Origin: Euperipatoides rowelli
Lineage: Eukaryota > Onychophora > Udeonychophora > Euonychophora > Peripatopsidae
Reading direction: 5' to 3' (one strand)
Assembly: GCA_003024985.2 (NCBI GenBank)
Contig: PXIH01S0002897.1
DNA: 13,015 nt
The notes beneath the pieces were generated by a model that had not been told where the DNA came from, did no database searches, and was given only the letters and a program-made list of their open reading frames with translations. This document shows, piece by piece, positions 1 to 8,396 of the stretch (position 1 is its first letter; each line of letters opens with the position of its first letter). The translations under genes and the position numbers were made by a program.

Positions 1-721
1 TATACGGTATTGTAAATCTATAGCTTTTTCTAAGAATTAGTATTTCAGTTTTCAATTGGACATATTTTATAGTTTACAAGCCAATAAATATAATATAGCT
101 TCTTTTTTAAAATGAAAAAAATTACATGTTATAATAATGTATTTAAATTTGGCACATAATAAAAGAAAGGATGTAATCACGAGAGGAAGACACTGATTGA
201 GATAAACCAATTCATGGCCAATATATCTAGTTGAATTAAAAAGCCAATTATAATTTTAAGATTTATGATGTGGAATAACTATTGCAAGTTTTAAATAATG
301 TTGATTTGTGAAATGTTTTAATATAAATCTAGTGTTTTACATTTCAAAGCTGAAATAAAACATTAGCTTTGAGCCATAAAATGAAAATACAACAAACTTG
401 GGTTTGATTGTAGAAGTTCTACTGATAAATTTCATGTCTAATATCAAGTTCAGAAAAGCCTATCATCACTGAAGCCACAAATTCCAATCACAAAACTATA
501 GTCAAAAACAAACATGTACTGTATTTCATATATACAGTATAGCCAACTGAATGACATGTATTATTGCTATTAATTCAAATTCTATAACTGCAAGATCGAA
601 GTTAGATATTGAAATGTGGAATGGATTTAAACTCTTCAATTGTTAAAAACATCAAATTATGAAAATAATACGTAGATTTTATACATTATAAATGACCAAT
701 CCTGAGTAACTGACATAATTC

Positions 722-736
722 AGAGAGAGAGAGAGA
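722..736. repeat. (GA)n microsatellite
   Basis: A perfect AG/GA dinucleotide tract of 15 bases in otherwise AT-rich sequence. It is a simple repeat with no further function visible. Confidence 0.9.
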
Positions 737-1152
737 AAATATATATTGCTGAAAAATATCACAGAGAAAAATCTTTTGAAAAAAAACAAATCGACAAATA
801 TAAAATTCTTGGATTAATTTTTTTTATAAAACTTATCTTCAGATAGCCATTTTTTTTTTCAATTTAAAATCTTAATACACTCTCAATTAATGTACAAATA
901 ATTCCCTGTGTTCCCAGTAAATACAAACAACAAATTTAAATAGTTTAATGAATAATTTGCTAGACTAGACAAAAGTCATGGAGCTAATATAGTTATGATT
1001 AGATAAAATGTAATGGAATAATAGCTTTCGACCAAGATTTTTTAAATAAAAAATTATGACCGCTAGAATGAAAAAAAAAAGACAAGGTGCACAAAAGCCA
1101 AGTGTGCTACAGTATTTCTGTTGTTAATTAGTAATTGTGAGAGTATAAACAA

Positions 1153-1162
1153 GGGGGGGGGG
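1153..1162 (+). repeat. G10 homopolymer
   Basis: Ten consecutive G residues stand out in a background that is roughly two-thirds A+T. A second G10 tract occurs at 11804-11813. Such tracts are prone to length variation and sequencing error. Confidence 0.9.
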
Positions 1163-1527
1163 AAAGGTATAATAATGTTAGGTTTCAATAAAATATATTT
1201 GTTTAAGTCTGCATTATATTGCCTCAGGCTGCTGCTAAAATAATTAAATATAGATTTTTTTAAAAAAAAAAAACTATTATGAATGAAATTTTTTTATCTT
1301 TTAAATCTTTTTCTTTTTAATATAAAGTTTAAATCGGATTGAAATTTGTGTTTAGTTTTAATCGTGAATTTGTAAAAAACGAGAAGTTAACTCTTTCGAT
1401 AAAAAAATTAAGTAAATTTTTAATTCCCTAGGATTTAAAGATACCTTGAATTTACTGAAAACTGTTAAACTTTTGAACTAAAAAAATGGGGTAAACTGCA
1501 GAATAACCTAAATTAGTGGAATAATAG

Positions 1528-1598
1528 TAAATCTGATGAATAAATCACTAAAAGGTGATTTTCATCTTTTAGCAATAGTGATTTATTTACCAGATCTA
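1528..1598. repeat. Long imperfect inverted repeat (hairpin)
   Basis: The arms pair over about 30 bases. The core is a perfect 12-base pair of AATAAATCACTA (1539-1550) and TAGTGATTTATT (1576-1587). Partial complementarity extends outward (AATCTGATG against CCAGATCT) and inward (AAAAGGTGA against TCATCTTTT). The small loop and imperfect arms would suit a foldback element or a transcribed hairpin. No flanking target-site duplication was recognised. Confidence 0.65.
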
Positions 1599-1604
1599 AT
1601 ATCC

Positions 1605-1990
1605 CTCCTCCCGTATGGGTGGTGGGATACACGGTGAAAGTTCAATCTTCAGATACGTTTATCGGGAAATCGATCTTTACAGGAAACCACAATCCGGGTA
1701 AATGTCAACACCCCAATTATTAAGCAAAATTAATGATGAGACATTACGACCACATCTTTACCATCGTTTAATAATCGAAATGTGGGCGACGGTTTATAGT
1801 ATTGTGTGTATTTTGGTAGAAATTATTCTAAAGAACATATATTACATTTTAAACTTTTTATACCTATAAATAAATAAAATCATAAAAATTATTATTCACT
1901 AGGTGGCAAAAATCTTGTACATTGCTCCCGAGAACCGATCTCACCCGTCACATGTTGCTGTAACCCTAAGTTGCCTCAAGTTTTTTTTTT
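1605..1990. other. CpG-enriched segment upstream of LINE A
   Basis: CpG dinucleotides are unusually frequent here for this window, with roughly eleven between 1610 and 1800 and several more at 1926-1950. The long A/T runs common elsewhere are mostly absent until the T-run at about 1981. The segment ends directly before the first start codons of the LINE A gag-like frame, so it could be that element's 5' untranslated region and internal promoter. It could equally be unrelated host DNA. No TATA box or initiator can be assigned with confidence. Confidence 0.3.
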
Positions 1991-1997
1991 ATCTAAT

Positions 1998-3089
1998 ATG
2001 ATGGATAAAAAAGATAAATTTTTGAGCAAGTTAAAATTTTGGGAAAATGCCTTTAAACCTCTGATTGAAGATACATGTAAGTAGTGATATTTTGTTATTA
2101 AGAATTTTGAGTTTGTTAAAATTTGTATAAAAACTTTTATGAACGACATTGTCAGGTGATATTAAGCAGATTAAAACAGTTTTTTCTGTTGCCCAATAAT
2201 GCCTTTATTTATTTAAAGTTTTCTTCTGTTGAATCTGCGGTTAATTTTATGAATGCTTTTATTGTTTTTAAAGGAGGACATCATATGCTTCGTAAATAAG
2301 AGACACGGTAACCAATGCTGTCAAAATAACAGCTGATACGTTACCACTTGAATTTCATAATTACTTTCAAAACTATGGTACTGTCTTTGATGTTAAAGCT
2401 AAAGAAATTTCAATTTCACAAGATGTTACCATGGAAGTTGCTCCAGTTACTTGTATGTTAACTTTAAAGAATGATGTACAAATAAATTATATTTCATCAG
2501 TATTTAATTATGCTGTTAAATACATTTTAAGAGCACAAGATAAGGATAAAATATGTTTCAAGTGCTTTAAAGTTGGGTACTTAGCAAATGAATGTTATGT
2601 GATAATGAATTTTGTACTAAATGTAAGCAGTTAAGTCAACATAAGTGTACACTATGTATGCCTCTAAGGTTAAGGTCTCGCAGCAGTTTTTTTTAGACAG
2701 TTGATTGATGAGAAGAGTATTATGCTAATTCCAATATGCAGGATTTGGCTGCTTTGGCCATGAAAAAATTTTCACCAGAATCTTCTGACCCAGACATGGT
2801 AGTGGTAGTTGATAAAGAATTCTATAGAAATAGTCCTGGATATGTTCCTAGTGTCTTCACTGCTAGTCATAATCATGATAAAACTGCTTTGGTTTCGCTG
2901 AACAAGGATAATGCTGATTCTTCATCTTGTGTTGAGTCAGTTGAAGAGGAACAAGTAAATGGAGATGGAATGGAGTTGAGATCTGTGGTAAAGACAAAGA
3001 AAAGAGGAAGAAAAGCTATTGATGATGGTTTGATTTTCTTATACAAATTTGTTGATGTGTTTATACTTCTGATAGCAGGTAACCTTTAA
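1998..3089 (+). pseudogene. Degenerate LINE ORF1 (gag-like, CCHC zinc knuckle)
   Basis: ORF1 proteins of this type bind element RNA and assist retrotransposition. Tandem ATGs at 1998 and 2001 open a short frame that ends at TAG 2082. Coding similarity resumes in frame 2 (2222-2299, SVESAVNFMNAFIVF) and then in frame 1 (2296-2634), where an RRM-like stretch (LPLEFHNYFQNYGTVFDVKA) precedes the knuckle CFKCFKVGYLANEC. That knuckle is CX2CX4HX4C with the His replaced by Tyr. A frameshift near 2600 leads to a second Cys/His cluster in frame 0 (CTKCKQLSQHKCTLC). Stops at 2694, 2706 and 2709 follow, then an open run 2736-3089 with an acidic middle and a basic KTKKRGRK motif, an AT-hook-like or nuclear-targeting tail. 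Assignment rests on the knuckles and the downstream endonuclease. Confidence 0.65.
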
Positions 3090-3155
3090 TTTTATTTTTG
3101 TTTCTCTTTAATAGCTTTATTTTTTTATATATTTTAAATATTTATTTAATTTAGC

Positions 3156-3766
3156 TTGCTTTCAATTAACATTCAAGGATTTAATTCCTATAAGTAAATA
3201 TAAAAAATTTAGTTCTTTGATTAATTCTAACAAAATTATGATAATCTGTATGCAAGAAACAAAGCTTATGGCTACGTCTACATTAGATTTGTCGTTTAAT
3301 AATTCTTTTTTTGTTATACAGTCTATTTATTTTAATTAAATCAGCAAGAAGTCTTGCTATATTATTTAGAAATTATAAGTTCAATATTATTGAATGTAAA
3401 ATTTATTGTAAAATCTTTTGTGTTAGTAATTTATTATGCTAGTAATAATATACCGGTAGTTAATAAATTTAATATACAATAAATTATACAATTATCCAAA
3501 TACAGATTTTATCATAAGTGGCAATTTCAATTTTAAACGTATTTTGAGTTACAAACCGTTTGTAATTTGATTTCTATAAAGAATGTTGCTTCTTTTCGAA
3601 TATGCAAAATGCGCCTACAAGAATTGGTAATAGTACAGCTTCGGTGATTATGTTTTCACATTGACGTTTATGTAAATCTTATGAATTTCAGTTACTGCCC
3701 ATATCTATTTCTGATCATGTTGCTATTTTAGTTAATTCTTTTATTGCTTTCAGTGTTCGCATCTGA
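3156..3766 (+). pseudogene. Degenerate LINE A endonuclease (APE/EEP domain, start of ORF2)
   Basis: APE-type endonucleases nick target DNA to prime reverse transcription. Pieces of the domain appear in order in different frames. LLSINIQGFN (3156-3185) is the usual first strand. KIMIICMQETKL (frame 1, 3232-3267) holds the metal-binding Glu in QET. SLAILFRN follows in frame 2, then YYASNNIP in frame 0 (3432-3455). DFIISGNFNF (frame 1) is equivalent to the GDFN motif but with Asp replaced by Asn. APTRIGNSTASVI and SISDHVAIL (frame 2, 3608-3766, one internal stop) hold the SDH motif with the catalytic His. At least four frame changes and several stops make it non-functional. Family-level assignment is fairly secure because five motifs occur in the right order; the clade is not resolved. 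Confidence 0.7.
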
Positions 3767-4075
3767 ATATTGATTTTTGTCATTTTAGAAAAAAAGGTAC
3801 CGTATACAATTTATTGCCTGATTTTAATTTTTCTATATGTTGCATATACAGTATACTTTCACAGGTTGTTACAAGATACAAAAATTTATTTTTCAGTGGC
3901 TTGAAGTTAAAGTAATATAGTTGATTATGTGTTGATCTTGAATTCTAAATAGTTTTTTTAAGAGAAGATCAAATATCATTAGTGAATTCATTAAGGGATC
4001 AACCAACTAATGTTCTTTATTTCAATTTTTTGAAGCAAAAGATTAGTTAAATTCAGAGAAATAATACGATTATCC

Positions 4076-4082
4076 TTTATAC
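4076..4082. repeat. Left target-site duplication of the hAT element (TTTATAC)
   Basis: TTTATAC lies directly before the terminal CAG of the hAT copy, and the same seven bases follow the other end at 6428-6434. hAT transposons duplicate 8 bp. The eighth base on the left is C (4075) and on the right G (6427), so the right junction has lost or changed a few bases. Confidence 0.7.
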
Positions 4083-4105
4083 CAGCAGTTCTCTAACTGT
4101 GGTAC
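4083..4105 (+). repeat. Left terminal inverted repeat of the hAT element
   Basis: The terminus reads CAGCAGTTCTCTAACTGTGG. The terminal CAG and the following block match the pattern known for ZBED5-like hAT ends. The first 14 positions after CAGCA match the reverse complement of the right end at about 10 of 14 bases. Confidence 0.7.
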
Positions 4106-4283
4106 ATGTACAGATGTTGAGTAATACGCAACTCTTAAACAAACAAAAAAAGTATTCCAAAAAACAAAAAAAAAAACAGAATTATAATTTTATAACTCAT
4201 AACAACATACAGTAAATATTATATATTTTTTATTTTGTCGGTCAGCTGTATAATAAGTGTTTGCTACAAGTAACTTTATGCAC

Positions 4284-4294
4284 GGGGAATCCCC
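4284..4294. promoter_or_regulatory. kappa-B-like motif in hAT 5' region
   Basis: GGGGAATCCCC matches the Rel/NF-kappa-B site pattern GGGRNNYYCC and is nearly palindromic. It lies in the non-coding 5' part of the hAT copy, about 300 bases before the transposase start, where a promoter would be expected. A motif match alone does not show binding. Confidence 0.3.
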
Positions 4295-4361
4295 AATATT
4301 GTCCCACAGAACAAGCGGTTTTATTTTTCTCGGTGTGTTTTCTAATTATATTGCATGTGTA

Positions 4362-4372
4362 GGGGAAGTCCC
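4362..4372. promoter_or_regulatory. Second kappa-B-like motif in hAT 5' region
   Basis: GGGGAAGTCCC fits the relaxed Rel site pattern GGGRNNYYCC and lies 78 bases after the first such motif, within the same non-coding part of the hAT element. Alternatively both could be short G/C hairpin-forming subterminal sequences. Confidence 0.25.
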
Positions 4373-4588
4373 TTCTCGTCTAATAAATCTATTACTGACT
4401 GGCATGTGAACATGAAACCATAAATTCCTGAATTTAACTGTGCTTGTGTATAAAAATAAAATAAGCATAAAAACAGAGCATGTAAGTATAAAATCAATAC
4501 TAAAATACTCAAATTTCATTTTCTCATTTTACTTTCCTTTTACATGTAGGTTGTCTTAACTTTAAATATTGTGCAATAATTTTGTGAA

Positions 4589-6191
4589 ATGGATAAGTGG
4601 TTAAATAAAAAGCCGAAAGATGACAATGCTAGCATATCCACTCTACTAGTTTTGAGCCTAACAATGAAACTGGAAAATGAAAAAATAATTATTATTTATC
4701 ATACGAATTTACATGGAATGGAGATGAGAATGGCCCGAAACCCAGTGCCTTATTTGTTATGAACAATTTCGAATCACTCCAGGAAACCATTTCTTTTGAC
4801 CCCTGCATTTTCTCAGTAAGCAAGAATTTTTGAAGGACAAGCCTCGCGATTTTTTTAAACAAAAACGAAAGGAATTAAAAAGCAACAAAAAGAGATTCAT
4901 TCTTTTACTACAACTAAACTAAAGGTGGTGAAGCTTCATCTTGTCAGTCTGCGAATTGCTCAAACCGAAAAACTTCATACTATTGGAAATACTTTAATAC
5001 TCCCTGCTGCCAAAGACATTGTAACATCAATTTTTGGACCCATAGCAGCAACAAAATTAAATATTGTAAGTTTTTCTAATGACACCGTATCTCGGCGAAT
5101 TAATGAGTTGGCAACACAAGTAAAGGAAACAATAGTTGAGAATATAAGGAGTAAATATTTTGCTATTCAAGTTGATCAAAGTACTGACGAGACAAATTTT
5201 GCACAGTTGATGACTTACGTCCAATATGAAAAGGCACAATGCATAAATGAGGAGTTTACGTTTTACCAGGCCCTTCCTAGTAACACAATCGCAGTCAAAA
5301 ATTTTAAGAAAATTAATGCATTCATTATGCAGCATCAAATAAATTGGAAAAACTGTGTTGGAGTATGTTTAAACAGTATGTATGCAATGACAGGTAGTTG
5401 TAGTGCCGTTTTTACTGAAATTAAAAATATTGCACCGGCTGGAAGGTTTACGCATTGCAGCATCCATCATGAAGCACTTGCTACCAAACCAATGCCCATA
5501 GAATTAAAGATTGTTTTAGACCAGTCAGTGAAAGAAATTCCTCTCTTTATATTTTACTAATGAAATTTGGCTAAACAGATTAGTTTATTTAGTGGATATA
5601 TCTGGACATCTCAATTAATTAAATTCTAGTTTACAAGTATCTAATATAACTGCTTTTACCATCAACGATAAAATAAACGCAACTATACAAAAGCTGGAAT
5701 ACATTAAGGATATCAGGAAGAAACAAATTCTGCATGCCCATCTTTGTAAGAGTTTGTCATGGGAAATGAACTCATTAATGAAAAACTGATGGAAAATATA
5801 GAAGCACATTGTCTTGGCCTTATTAAGATTTAACCAATGAAAGCTGGATAAGAGATCTATTTTCTTTTTCTGATTCAGTTTTGGATAATTTTGTTGGTAC
5901 AGGAACGATATTATTGAAATTCATGTGACAGAGAACTTAAGAATGAGTTAAAAAAGGAATACTTGGCAAATTTTTTGTTGAAAAGAATAGCTGAATATGA
6001 AACACTTTTAGACAAACCATTATTATTTTTAATGCCTTTCAACACATCATATACGAAAGTGGATTTTGTGGCCATGTTTGGAATTAAAAATACAATAACT
6101 ATAGAATCTGTTTACAACTTGTATGAAATTGACAAAGATAAAGCTCAACATACCATTGGTTTCAAATAAACAAGCACATTCATCTCATTAA
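4589..6191 (+). pseudogene. hAT transposase pseudogene (ZBED5/SCAND3-like)
   Basis: A transposase of this family excises and reinserts its own element. The start is ATG 4589 (MDKWLNKKPK). A degraded BED zinc finger follows in frame 0 (CLICYEQF at 4746, then LKDKPRDFFKQKRKELKS) with an internal stop. The best-preserved part is frame 2, 4862-5560: SLRIAQTEKLHTIG, LPAAKDIV, SNDTVSRRIN, the DDE-fold strand VDQSTDETNFA (Asp at 5174), and VGVCLNSMYAMTG at about 5357, where the second catalytic Asp is Asn. About 75 codons expected from the family are missing near 5558. The rest continues as NEIWLNRLVYLVDI (frame 0), then frames 2 and 1, then the dimerisation region FLMPFNTSYTKVDFVAMFG (frame 2, from about 6020). 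The usual C-terminal tail NKQAHSSH ends at TAA 6189-6191 in frame 0. Family assignment is firm; the copy is dead. Confidence 0.85.
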
Positions 6192-6358
6192 TATTTTCAC
6201 TTTGTAAAATATATACAGTATGTACAGTAATAATTAATATATGAGTAGGCTACATTGTTACATGCCTTTTTTTTCTTTTTAAAAGGCATTACACCCTTTA
6301 AAAAGCTGTCATTATTGATCCGTTTGCTTTAAACATTCCAGAACTGGGAATTGAGCTT

Positions 6359-6399
6359 CCCCCAAAAGATTTGGGGGGTTCTTTCCCATTTATTGGGAA
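6359..6399. repeat. Two adjacent hairpins in the hAT 3' region
   Basis: The first has a perfect 8-bp stem CCCCCAAA/TTTGGGGG (6359-6377) with a 3-base loop. The second, TTCCCA/TGGGAA (6383-6399), has a 5-base loop. They lie between the transposase end and the right terminus. They could act in RNA 3'-end formation or be subterminal structure; no T-tract or polyadenylation signal fixes the role. Confidence 0.5.
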
Positions 6400-6410
6400 T
6401 ATTGTTAGGA

Positions 6411-6427
6411 CAAAGTTTCAGAATCAG
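6411..6427 (-). repeat. Right terminal inverted repeat of the hAT element (damaged)
   Basis: The right end CAAAGTTTCAGAATCAG is an imperfect inverted counterpart of the left terminus. The expected final CTG is not intact: the sequence passes from AATCAG straight into TTTATAC, which suggests that a few bases were lost or altered at the junction with the target-site duplication. Confidence 0.6.
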
Positions 6428-6434
6428 TTTATAC
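6428..6434. repeat. Right target-site duplication of the hAT element (TTTATAC)
   Basis: TTTATAC repeats the seven bases at 4076-4082 and directly follows the right terminal sequence, supporting transposition as the origin of the 2.35-kb insert. Confidence 0.7.
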
Positions 6435-6849
6435 TGTATAGGCCTATATTTTTCAGAATAATAAGTTATTATTCAGTTTACCAGAGAGCACAAGTTGTTC
6501 CCATTACTTATTTTTAACATCATGTGAAGTTTACAATGGATTTTTATAAAAAATGTTATTTTTAGCAAAATTATCTGGATTAAAAAATGTATTATATTAT
6601 TATTTAGAAATTAGTCACATATACTGTATGTCTTGTAAAAGTGTTTTCTTTCACTCACTTTAAGATAATTTTTTTTTTATGGCAATTATTGAACCATCTG
6701 ATACTCCTCCACGCTCCACCTAAGGTTGATCTCATATTTTAGTCGGGTATATGCATATACTGTATGTCAAGGATTCTGCCTAAGAATCTTGGACATAGTG
6801 GATAATTTAAACATGACTCAAATTACTAAATATCTTACAGCACACTATG
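6435..6849. other. Non-coding gap between hAT and LINE B
   Basis: No protein motif of LINE A or any other family is recognisable here on either strand, so LINE A does not visibly resume after the hAT copy. The stretch is AT-rich and carries three TACTGTA heptamers (6432, overlapping the hAT junction, 6622 and 6758). The last two share the context ATATACTGTATGTC. Confidence 0.5.
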
Positions 6850-7031
6850 GCTACGTTATTTAAAAATCTCTGAGATCTCTGAGAACTATAGAGAAAGCTC
6901 TGAATCTGGAGAAGTTGAATTTTAAAAAAATCAGAGATTCTCTATTGTAGATTTTAATACTCTGACGAACTCGGAGAACTATCAGAGAAATCTCTGAATT
7001 CAAGAAAAAACATTGGGATTCGGAGAAGTTA
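6850..7031. repeat. CTCTGA/TCAGAG-rich direct and inverted repeat cluster
   Basis: CTCTGA or its complement occurs many times in about 150 bases. One arm (GAGAACTATAGAGAAAGCTC at 6880) is repeated with changes about 90 bases later (GAGAACTATCAGAGAAATCT at 6977). Both copies continue into a GGAGAAGTT-containing segment (6909, 7022). The piece between them (ATCAGAGATTCTCTATTGTA) is inverted relative to the first arm. The cluster runs into the first recognisable LINE B coding sequence, so it may be a rearrangement scar, a tandem duplication or part of an older element. Confidence 0.6.
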
Positions 7032-7313
7032 ATATGGGTAATTTTAACATATCTACTAGTAATGGATTTTCAACTTATGTGAATGTAATGGTAGAGGGTG
7101 CTACCAGAGTTACTGATTCATCTATATCTGCTATTGATCATTTTTGGTCAAATTACCCTCAGGCATTTTCTCATATTAAAAAAAAGCAACGGTTTTGCCG
7201 ACCATATAATGTTATCCAGATTATTTGACTTTACTTTGTCTAAAAAAGTCAAGACTGCATATTCCAAAAGAGTCTTAAACACTTTGATGAAAATAGCTTT
7301 CTCAGTGATATAA
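7013..7313 (+). pseudogene. LINE B endonuclease C-terminal remnant
   Basis: Frame 2 gives GNFNI, a GDFN-motif relic with Asp changed to Asn, then NGFSTYVNVMVEGATRVTD and SSISAIDHFWSN, the typical block before the last catalytic motif. A frameshift at the A8 run (7178-7185) moves the reading to frame 0, where GFADHIMLS corresponds to the SDH motif with Ser changed to Ala and the catalytic His kept. Frame 2 resumes by about 7262. The start codon at 7013 is incidental, because the element is truncated here. Confidence 0.65.
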
Positions 7314-8395
7314 CAAATTATCCTTGGCAGGAATTGAGTGATAGTCTAGGAGTCGACAATAAGGTTAAGTCTCTTAACAAACAAGTTATTAATTGCGTCA
7401 ATAAACATGCAACTGTAAAATTAATTAGCAAGACCAGAGCTAACAACAAAAAGCCATGGATAGATGATGATTTGCTAGTGATGATTCATGATAAAAACCT
7501 TGCTCTAAAATATGGTAACTTCGTGTTATGGAAGGAATTCAAAATTTTAAAAAATAAGGTCAATCGATCAATTTTAGCAAAGGTGGCGGCTTACTTCCAT
7601 CACTTAGTTGAGGAAACTCATAATACTAGAGACCTTTGGAAGATCTCTAATGACTTCTTAGGTAAAAACATTACTAAAAGAGCACCTCTGCCTTGCTCTG
7701 TGGATGATTTTAATAGCTACTTTGTATCTATAAGACCTATGATGGTCGAAAAAATAGGTCATGAAGAAAATTCTGTCTCACCTAATAATGATTGGGATGA
7801 AACGGACTGGGATTTTATGCCCTTTTAATTTACATTGGTTACATCTGATATAGTTAATGCCTTGGTGAATAATCTATCCGGCACTGTCTCTCCAGGACCT
7901 GATGGTATCAACTCAAGGATACTAAAGCTGACACTGCCTCTGGTCTCCAATGTGATTGTATCTATCATGAATGAGTCCCTTTTATCAGGAGTATTTCCTT
8001 CATCATGGAAAATGGCTGCAGTAACTCCTATTTACAAGTCTGGTGGTAGAGATAATGTTACCAATTATAGACCAATTTCGATTTTATTATCCACTATGGA
8101 AAAGTTGGTCCATGGTCAGCTTTCAGATTTTTTAATGGTCAATCAGCTGCTGCATCAGCACCAGAGTGGTTGCTGTAAATATTTTTCTGCCACTATTTGT
8201 TTAACTAATGTAGTAGATGACTGGGATAAAAATATAGATGAGGGTTTGATAACAGTGACTTTGTCACTGGACTTGTCTAAGGCATGTGATTGTTTATCCC
8301 ATAGGCTCTTAATAAAAAAATTGAAGAACTTTATTCTTGGGACTGTAGCTATCAACTGGTTTACTAGCTATTTAAAGGACAGCATGCAAGCAGTT
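7262..8395 (+). pseudogene. LINE B linker and reverse transcriptase, partial, one in-frame stop
   Basis: The reading stays in one frame throughout. The linker (KHFDENSFLSDITNYPWQEL, VNKHATVKL, NNKKPWIDDDLL) runs to a single TAA at 7826-7828. The RT domain continues immediately in the same frame: SPGPDGINSRILKL (7889), FPSSWKMAAVTPIYKSGG, NYRPISIL (8063), LLHQHQSG and SLDLSKACD. The last equals the FxDLxKAFD motif and holds the first catalytic Asp (8270). The domain ends after NWFTSYLKDSMQAV, before the GxPQGS and YxDD motifs, so the catalytic centre is incomplete. Apart from the one stop it is better preserved than LINE A. Residues that can be read beyond 8396 in this frame are antisense gypsy sequence. 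Confidence 0.85.
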
Positions 8396-8396
8396 A

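Larger units (their letters stand above)
1..1527. other. AT-rich non-coding stretch
   Basis: No coding region is recognisable on either strand: stops are dense in all frames and no protein-family motif appears. The content is AT-rich low-complexity DNA with A and T homopolymers, for example near 790-860 and 1255-1275. There is also a short GA microsatellite, a G10 tract and three copies of the heptamer TACTGTA/TACAGTA (517, 533, 1108). It could be intergenic or intronic. Confidence 0.6.
1998..4082 (+). mobile_element. LINE A: non-LTR retrotransposon relic (gag-like ORF1 plus APE endonuclease)
   Basis: This is the remnant of a two-ORF non-LTR retrotransposon. A gag-like frame with CCHC zinc knuckles (1998-3089) is followed after about 65 bases by an exonuclease-endonuclease-phosphatase (APE-type) domain (3156-3766), the normal order in APE-type LINEs. 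The sequence from 3767 to 4082 contains basic and Leu-rich coding-like pieces that may be the start of the endonuclease-RT linker, but no reverse transcriptase motif is recognisable. The right limit is set by the hAT insertion point at 4083; no LINE A sequence was recognised beyond the hAT copy at 6435. Left end, poly(A) tail and target-site duplication were not found. The element is old and inactive. Confidence 0.7.
4083..6427 (+). mobile_element. hAT DNA transposon, ZBED5-like group, nearly full length but inactive
   Basis: A cut-and-paste DNA transposon of about 2.35 kb. It starts with CAGCAGTTCTCTAACTGTGG, which resembles known hAT ends of this group (terminal CAG, then a GTTCTC..AACTGTGG-like block). 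It ends near 6427 with AAAGTTTCAGAATCAG, an imperfect inverted counterpart. A 7-base direct repeat (TTTATAC) flanks it. Inside are about 500 bases of non-coding 5' sequence, a single decayed transposase gene in plus orientation (4589-6191) and about 235 bases of 3' non-coding sequence with two hairpins. The transposase is interrupted many times, so the copy could move only if mobilised in trans, and its damaged right end makes that doubtful. Confidence 0.75.
7013..8395 (+). mobile_element. LINE B: truncated non-LTR retrotransposon (CR1/jockey-like)
   Basis: A second, distinct LINE fragment in plus orientation, covering the C-terminal third of an APE endonuclease, the linker and the first half of the reverse transcriptase. 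Its endonuclease part overlaps the domain interval also present in LINE A but differs in sequence, so it is not the displaced 3' half of LINE A. It is truncated on the left inside the endonuclease, as is common for LINEs. On the right it is cut inside the RT at about 8395 by a minus-strand gypsy fragment. No poly(A) tail or 3' end is seen, and no LINE B sequence was recognised beyond the gypsy fragment. Confidence 0.75.

Noticed and set aside
2077-2082. GTAAGT splice-donor-like sequence inside the LINE A ORF1 start
   Set aside because: It fits a donor consensus and would rescue the early stop, but no convincing acceptor and matching frame were found, and LINE ORF1 genes normally lack introns.
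5057-5338. 93-codon minus-strand ORF
   Set aside because: It is the antisense shadow of the best-preserved part of the hAT transposase and matches no family.
5615-5809. 64-codon minus-strand ORF
   Set aside because: Antisense of the hAT transposase relic (IKDIRKKQILHAHLCKSL on the plus strand); hydrophobic composition comes from AT-rich antisense codons.
8155-8355. 66-codon minus-strand ORF
   Set aside because: Antisense of the LINE B RT region that holds SLDLSKACD.
3340-8395. LINE A and LINE B as one element split by the hAT insertion
   Set aside because: Both contain an endonuclease GNFN-to-[SA]DH interval, so they overlap in domain coverage, and the overlapping parts differ in sequence. 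They are separate elements.
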